This document shows positions 58,274 through 64,000 of a stretch of DNA of 64,000 nt, in pieces. Positions within the stretch are counted from its first letter, which is position 1. Every line of letters begins with the position of its first letter. The position numbers and the translations under genes are program-made. Below the pieces are notes generated by a model. The model worked only from the letters and a program-made list of their open reading frames with translations. It did not search any database and was not told where the DNA came from. The DNA is from Cinnamomum chago (taxonomy: Eukaryota > Streptophyta > Magnoliopsida > Laurales > Lauraceae): positions 25,241,001 to 25,305,000 of the forward strand of contig CP142461.1 in assembly GCA_038049695.1 (NCBI GenBank). Reading direction: 5' to 3'.

Positions 58274-61200
58274 CGCATGAAACACATAGTAGAGTCAACC
58301 ATTTCGTATAGCTACATTCCTTGTATTTTCGTACAGATGTTCCGTACGACGCCACCACAGTTCGGGTTTTAGCTTATTCAGACGCAGAACTCCCTTAAGT
58401 GTTTACCAAACCCAACATTCTCCTGAAACCCGTTTCGAACCGAAAAGAAATTCGAAATTACCTACAATGCGCATCACAGCCCCGAATCCCTTCAATTGGA
58501 TTTCGAGGTGTAAGACTAGAGTACGACACTTGAAACCATATTTTCTATTAAAGCTCGTTCCTGGACTTTTCTAGAATGAGTATTTGGACCGAGAGTCGAA
58601 TGAAACACATAGCAGAGTTAAAAAATTTGTACTGCTCCATTGATTGAGTTTTTATACAGAAGTTCCGTACGACGCTCCCGAAGTTCTGCTTTTAGCCTTT
58701 TCAGTCGCAGAACATCCTTAAGTGTTTACCAAACCCAAGATTCACCCGAAACTCGTTTCAAACCGAAAAGAATCTCGAAATAACCTACAATGCGCATCTC
58801 ACCCCAGAATCCATTCAATTGGATTTCGAGGCGTAAGACTAGAGTACGACACTCGAAACCATATTTTCTATTAAAGCTCGATCCTCGAGGTTTCTAGAAT
58901 GAGTGTTTGGACCGAGAGTTGGATGAAACACATAGTAGAGTCAACAATTTCGTATAGCTACATTCATTGTATTTTTGTCCAAATGTTCCGTACGACGGGT
59001 CCGAAGTTCGGGTTTTAGCCTTTTCAGACGCAGAACTCCCTAAAGTGTTTAACAAACCCAACATTCTCCCGAAACCCGTTTCAAACCGAAAAGAATTTCG
59101 AAATAACCAACAATGCGCATCTCAGGCCCGAATCCCTTCAATTGGATTTCGAGGTGTAAGACTAGAGTACGACACTTGAAACCTTATTTTCTATTATAGC
59201 TCGATCCTGGAGTTTTCTAGAATGTGTATTTGGACCGAGAGTCGCATGAAACACATAGTAGAGTCAACAATTTCGTAAAGCTACAACGATTGAGTTTTCA
59301 TACAGAAGTTCCGTACGACGCTCCCGAAGTTCTGCTTTTAGCCTATTCAGTCGTAGAACTCCATTCATTGTTTAGCAAACCCAAGATTCACCCGAAACTC
59401 GTTTCAAACCGAAAAGAATCTCGAAATAACCTATAATGCGCATCTCACCCCAGAATCCCTTCAATTGGATTTCGAGGCGTAAGACCAGAGTACGACACTT
59501 GAAACCTTATTTTCTATTAAAGGTCGATCCTAGAGTTTTCAAGAATGAATATTTGGACCGAGAGTCGCATGAAACACATAGTAGAGTCAACCATTTCGTA
59601 TAGCTACATTAATTGTATTTTCGTACAGATGTTCCGTACGACGCCTCTGCAGTTCGGGTTTTAGCTTATTCAGACGCAGAACTCCCTTAAGTGTTTACCA
59701 AACCCAACATTCTCCTGAAACCCGTTTCAAACCGAAAAGAAATTCGAAATAACCTACAATGGGCATCACAGCCCCGAATCCCTTCAATTGGATTTCGAGG
59801 TGTAAGAGTAGAGTACGACACTTGAAACCATATTTTCTTTTAAAGCTCGATCCTGGACTTTTCTAGAATGAGTATTTGGACCGAGAGTCGAATGAAACAC
59901 ATAGCAGAGTCAAAAATTTTGTACTGCTCCATTGATTAAGTTTTTATACAGAAGTTCCGTACGACGCTCCCGAAGTTCTGCTTTTAACCTTTTCAGTCGC
60001 AGAACATCCTTAAGTGTTTACCAAACCCGAGATTCACCCGAAACTCGTTTCAAACTGAAAAGAATCTCGAAATAACCTACATTGCGGATCTCACCCCAGA
60101 ATCCCATCAATTGGATGTCGAGGCGTAAGATTGGAGTCCGACACTCGAAACCTTATTTTCTATTAAAGCTCGATCCTGGAGTTTTCTAGAATGAGTGTTT
60201 GGACCGAGAGTCGGATGAAACACATAGTAGAGTCAACAATTTCGTATAGCTACATTCATTACATTTTCGTACAAATTTTCCGTACGACACGTCCGAAGTT
60301 CGGGTTTTAGCCTTTTCAGACGCAGAACTCCCTAAAGTGTTTAACAAACCCAACATTCTCCCGAAACCCGTTTCAAACCGAAAAGAATTTTGAAATAACC
60401 AACAATGCGCATCTCAGGCCCGAATCCCTTCAATTGGATTTCGAGGTGTAAGACTAGAGTACGACACTTGAAACCTTATTTTCTATTAAAGCTCGATCCT
60501 GGACTTTTCTAGAATGAGTATTTGGACCGAGAGTCGCATGAAACACATAGTAGAGTCAACAATTTCGTAAAGCTACAATGATTGAGTTTTCATACAGAAG
60601 TTCCGTACGACGCTCCCGAAGTTCTGTTTTTTGCCTTTTCAGTCGCAGAACTCCATTAAGTGTTTAGCAAACCCAAGATTCACCCGAAACTCGTTTCAAA
60701 CCGAAAAGAATCTCGAAATAACATACAATGCGCATCTCACCCCAGAATCCCTTCAATTGGATTTCGAGGTGTAAGACTGGAGTACGACACTTGAAACCTT
60801 ATTTTCTATTAAAGCTCAATCCTGGAGGTTTCGAGAAAGAGTATTTGGGCCGAGAGTCGCATGAAACACATAGTAGAGTCAACAATTCCGTATAGCTACA
60901 TTCATCGTATTTTCGTACAGATGTTCCGTACGACGCGTCTGCAGTTCGGGTTTTAGCCTTTTCAGACGCAGAACTCCCTTAACTGTTCACCAAACCCAAC
61001 ATTCTCCCGAAACCCGTTTCAAACCGAAATGAATTTTGAAATAACCTACATTGCGCATCTCAGCCCCGAATCCCTTCAATTCGATTTCGGGGTGTAAGAC
61101 TAGAGTTCGACACTTGAAACCTTATTTTCTATTAAAGCTCGATCCTGGAGTTTTCTAGAATGAGTATTTGGACCGAGAGTCCCAAGAAACACATAGCAGA

Positions 61201-62556
61201 GTCAATAATTTTGTACTGCTCCATTGATTGAGTTTTTATACAGTAGTTCCGTACGACGCTCCTGAAGTTCTGCTTTTAGCCTTTTGAGTCGCAGAACTAC
61301 ATTAAGTGTTTACCAAACCCAAGATTCACCCAAAACTCATTTTAAAACCGAAAAGAATCTCGAAATAACGTACAATGCGCATCTCACCCCAGAATCCCTT
61401 CAATTGGATTTCGAGGCGTAAGACTGGAGTATGACACTTGAAACCTTATTTTCTATTAAAACTCGATCCTGGAGTTTTCTCGAATGAGTGTTTGGACCGA
61501 GAGTCGCTTGAAACACATAGTAGAGTCAACATTTTCGTATAGCTACATTCATTATATTTTCGTACAAATGTCCGTACGACGCGTCCGAAGTTCTGGTTTT
61601 AACCTTTTCAGACGCAGAACTCCCTAAAGTGTTTACCAAACTCAACATTCTCCCGAAACCCGTTTCAAACCGAAAAGAATTTCGAAAGAACCTACATTGC
61701 GCATCTCAGCCCCGAATCCCTTCAATTGGATTTCGAGGTGTAAGACTAGAGTACGACACTTGAAACCTTATTTTCTAATAAAGCTCGATCCTGGACTTTT
61801 ATAGAATGAGTATTTTGACCGAGAGTCGCATGAAACACATAGCAGAGTCAACAATTTTGTACTACTCCATTGATTGAGTTTTTATACAGAAATTCCGTAC
61901 GACGCTCCCGAAGTTCTGCTTTTTGCCTTTTCAGTCGCAGAACATCCTTAAGTGTTTACCAAGCCCAAGATTCACCCGAAAGTCGTTTTAAAACCGAAAA
62001 GAATCTCGAAATAACCTACAATGCGCATCCCAACACAGAATCCCTTTAATTGGATTTCGAGGCGTAAGACTAGAGTACAACACTTGAAACCTTATTTTCT
62101 ATTAAAGCTCGATCCTGGAGTTTTCTAGAAAGAGTATTTGGACCAAGAGTCGCATGAAACACATAGTAGAGTCAACAATTTCGTATAGCTACATTCATTA
62201 TATTTATGTACATATGTTCCGTACGACGCGTCCGCAGTTCGGGTTTTAGCCTTTTAAGACGCAGAACTCCCGTATGTATTTACCGAACCCAACATTCACC
62301 CGAAACCCGTTTCAAACCGAAAAGAATCTCGAAATAAACTACAATGCGTATCTGAGCCCCGAATCCCTTCAATTGGATTTCGAGGCGTAAGACCAGAGTA
62401 TGACAATTCAAACCTTTTTTTCATTTAAAAGTCGACCCCGGAGTTTTCTGGAAGAAGTATTTGGACCGAGAGTCGCATGAAACACATACTAGAGTCAACA
62501 ATTTCGTAAAGTCACAATGATTGAGTTTTCATACAGAAGTTCCGTACGACGCTATC
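58274..62556. repeat. Satellite array V (4-mer higher-order repeats)
   Basis: Continues array IV. After removing the solo LTR and one TSD copy (4742 bp), the marker GTAAAGCTACAACG at 59275 is again exactly 1292 bp from 53241, and the next occurrence (60567) is 1292 bp further. Order of monomer types: B1 (58300), A (58625), B2 (58950), C (59275), B1, A, B2, C (60567), B1, A, B2-like (61540), then A, B, C. It ends at TACGACGCT near 62553. Confidence 0.95.
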
Positions 62557-64000
62557 TGAAAGAATATGCATTAAAGATCTGAAATCAGATACAAGTAGAC
62601 GTCCATGGCTGATCTTGTTTTAAAACTTGAAACTAATCTGATTTTCCAGCCATGAAATCATGCATAAAAACTCCATGAAACCATGATCAACATGTGTATA
62701 AAGTAAGGAGATGTTAGAGGACTAATACCTTGCTGATTTGAAGGTCTCAAGTCTTTGAAAAGAATGCTCCAAAGGTCTGATATCAGCCAGCAGTAAGCTA
62801 TGCTAGTTGCAGGAATTTTCTGCAGTAGCTTCTCCTTTGGTCTTCTCTTCTATTCCACTTCCCAATCTGATTGGTGTTGATGGTGGGATCAAACTATGGA
62901 ATCCTAAGAAGGGTTTTCTGAACTTCTCTTTGTGGAAACAACCCAAGACCTGATCTCCTCTCCTATGAAGAAGAAGAGGGCAGCAATGGGGTGGGCGTGT
63001 GTGTTCTTCTCTCTTGCTTTGGGCGGCCAATGGATCACTATGGTGTTTCACGCCCCTAGGGTTTAATTTCAGCCACTTGATCTCTTCTCTTGTGTGTTGC
63101 ACGCCCAAAGGAGACTCCCATATATATATAAAGATTTGATTCCTTTAAGGAATACTCTTTCCAATAGGAATGTCAATCCCTAAAAAGGATAGCAACCTTC
63201 CCCTTTAGTTGTGCAACACTTACTAATTAAAGACACTAAAATTAGTAACCTTTAATCAATGGAATTCTTACCCAAAGAGGAGTCTTTCCTTCCAAGTAAA
63301 GATACTTAATCAAACTTGGAAACCTCACACAAGGGGCTCCACTTATGGCTGGCCCACAAGATAGCTAAACACACCATGGCCCACTAGTCAATAATTTAGC
63401 TAGAGTTAAATTCATGTATGCCATCAAGAGCCTATTAGAATTTAAACTCAAAATTATTCTTCCACAAAATAATTCAACCACATATCATCTAATTAAATTA
63501 GGAAACCATGTCAATATAGGAAAGTGGCTAGAAGAGGGACCAAAAGACATATTTGCCCTTGGCTCCCAAAATGACCAAAATGTACATGCTAACCCCATAG
63601 CAACATTAAGATCATTTTAACCCTAACGCATTCCACTAGAGAGTTATGGTTGCACTCCAGGGACAAATATTAAATTGCAAATAAAGCTCATCATAAATAG
63701 ACGATTGTCTTTGACCTACCAAGTACAATGACCACAATGCCCTTCTATGTAACATCCATAATCAAGTAGGTTAACCGATGTACTATCTACCTTCTTGATT
63801 ACATCTCAACCTTAGAACTTCATACCCTTGACTTAATCATCATCCGGATATCATTCTCTTGATCCAGGGAGCGACCCACAAGTTCAATATCCATATGGAA
63901 CATCCATATACTAAGATCTTAGATTCTGATGATTAATCGGATAATTCTAAGAGGACGATCATTCCATCACACGATGGCATAGATTCCATATTGCATTTGC
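62557..64000 (-). mobile_element. Probable Copia-type LTR, minus orientation, runs off the window
   Basis: Non-satellite sequence to the window end. Read on the minus strand it resembles the Copia LTR at 6518-8255 in style: CATCAGAATCTAAGATC near its start, AAGT/ACTTC-rich and TTAGTAA text, then a TATA box (minus strand of 63121-63133) about 570 bp before the putative end TCTTTCA at 62557. The termini are not certain: the left flank reads CTATC before TGAAAG, and the right end lies outside. ORFs at 62803-63108 and 63414-63620 show no domain that I recognise. It could be another LTR family or a solo LTR. Confidence 0.5.
63121..63133 (-). promoter_or_regulatory. Possible TATA box in the right-edge LTR
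   Basis: TATATATATAAAG on the plus strand; on the minus strand CTTTATATATATA. The position fits a minus-strand LTR promoter. Confidence 0.4.

Noticed and set aside
1..62556. CRISPR-like regular repeats
   Set aside because: The repeated unit is the whole 322-bp monomer with no unique spacers, in a plant-type context; this is tandem satellite DNA.
17943..62556. Preferred insertion phase of retroelements within the satellite monomer
   Set aside because: The mapped sites (after ATGCG, after ACCAAACC, after CGCAT, after CCTAC, near GACGCT) fall at different places in the monomer; too few events and no common phase.

Overview
The window looks like plant (probably eudicot) constitutive heterochromatin, most likely centromeric or pericentromeric. 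It contains no cellular protein-coding gene, rRNA or tRNA that I can support. The base layer is a diverged satellite with a monomer of about 322-323 bp, present as five array blocks (1-6517, 17159-17947, 27712-31921, about 45839-53536, 58274-62556). LTR retrotransposons have cut into the arrays, several with clean 5-bp target-site duplications (TSDs). Plant origin is inferred from plant-type Copia and chromovirus-like Gypsy elements primed by initiator-Met tRNA, and from Sirevirus-like features (repeated purine tracts, palindromic LTR promoter).

Layout: satellite I with 7-monomer higher-order organisation (1-6517); Copia element with near-identical LTRs but dead coding region (6518-15603), joined without a TSD to a Gypsy LTR fragment (15604-17158); short satellite II; a full-length minus-strand Gypsy element (17948-27711, TSD ATGCG) whose left LTR carries a 1.3-kb deletion; satellite III; a truncated minus-strand Gypsy element (31922 to about 45838). 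The truncated Gypsy hosts a nested solo LTR (32531-34166, TSD AGATA) and a nested complete plus-strand Gag-only element (37348-44800, TSD ACTAA). Then come satellite IV with 4-monomer higher-order repeats of exactly 1292 bp; a solo Gypsy LTR (53537-58273, TSD CGCAT) with its own nested solo LTR (53588-55295, TSD CGTGT); satellite V continuing the same 1292-bp register; and a probable Copia-type LTR running off the right edge (62557-64000).

The most unusual object is the Gag-only element. Its two LTRs are almost identical, so it moved recently, yet it encodes only a 462-residue zinc-knuckle Gag. Where pol would be expected, it carries about 1.77 kb (40646-42414) of some twenty consecutive imperfect inverted repeats. 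Their stems differ in sequence from one to the next, while the loops share an AGTNATATCTTT-like motif held at a nearly constant distance from the right arm. I know of no feature class that explains this. Its LTRs carry a second, smaller hairpin array with paired stem changes.

A second cross-family signal is a cluster of 10-18 bp perfect palindromes in almost every retroelement here. The palindrome is GTCGAC-centred in the Sirevirus-like LTRs and the Copia leader. It is CTCGAG-, GCTAGC- or GATCGATC-centred in different members of the Gypsy family. In the Sirevirus-like LTRs the cluster sits just upstream of the TATA box. All alignments and period measurements were done by eye on the sequence; no database search was possible.
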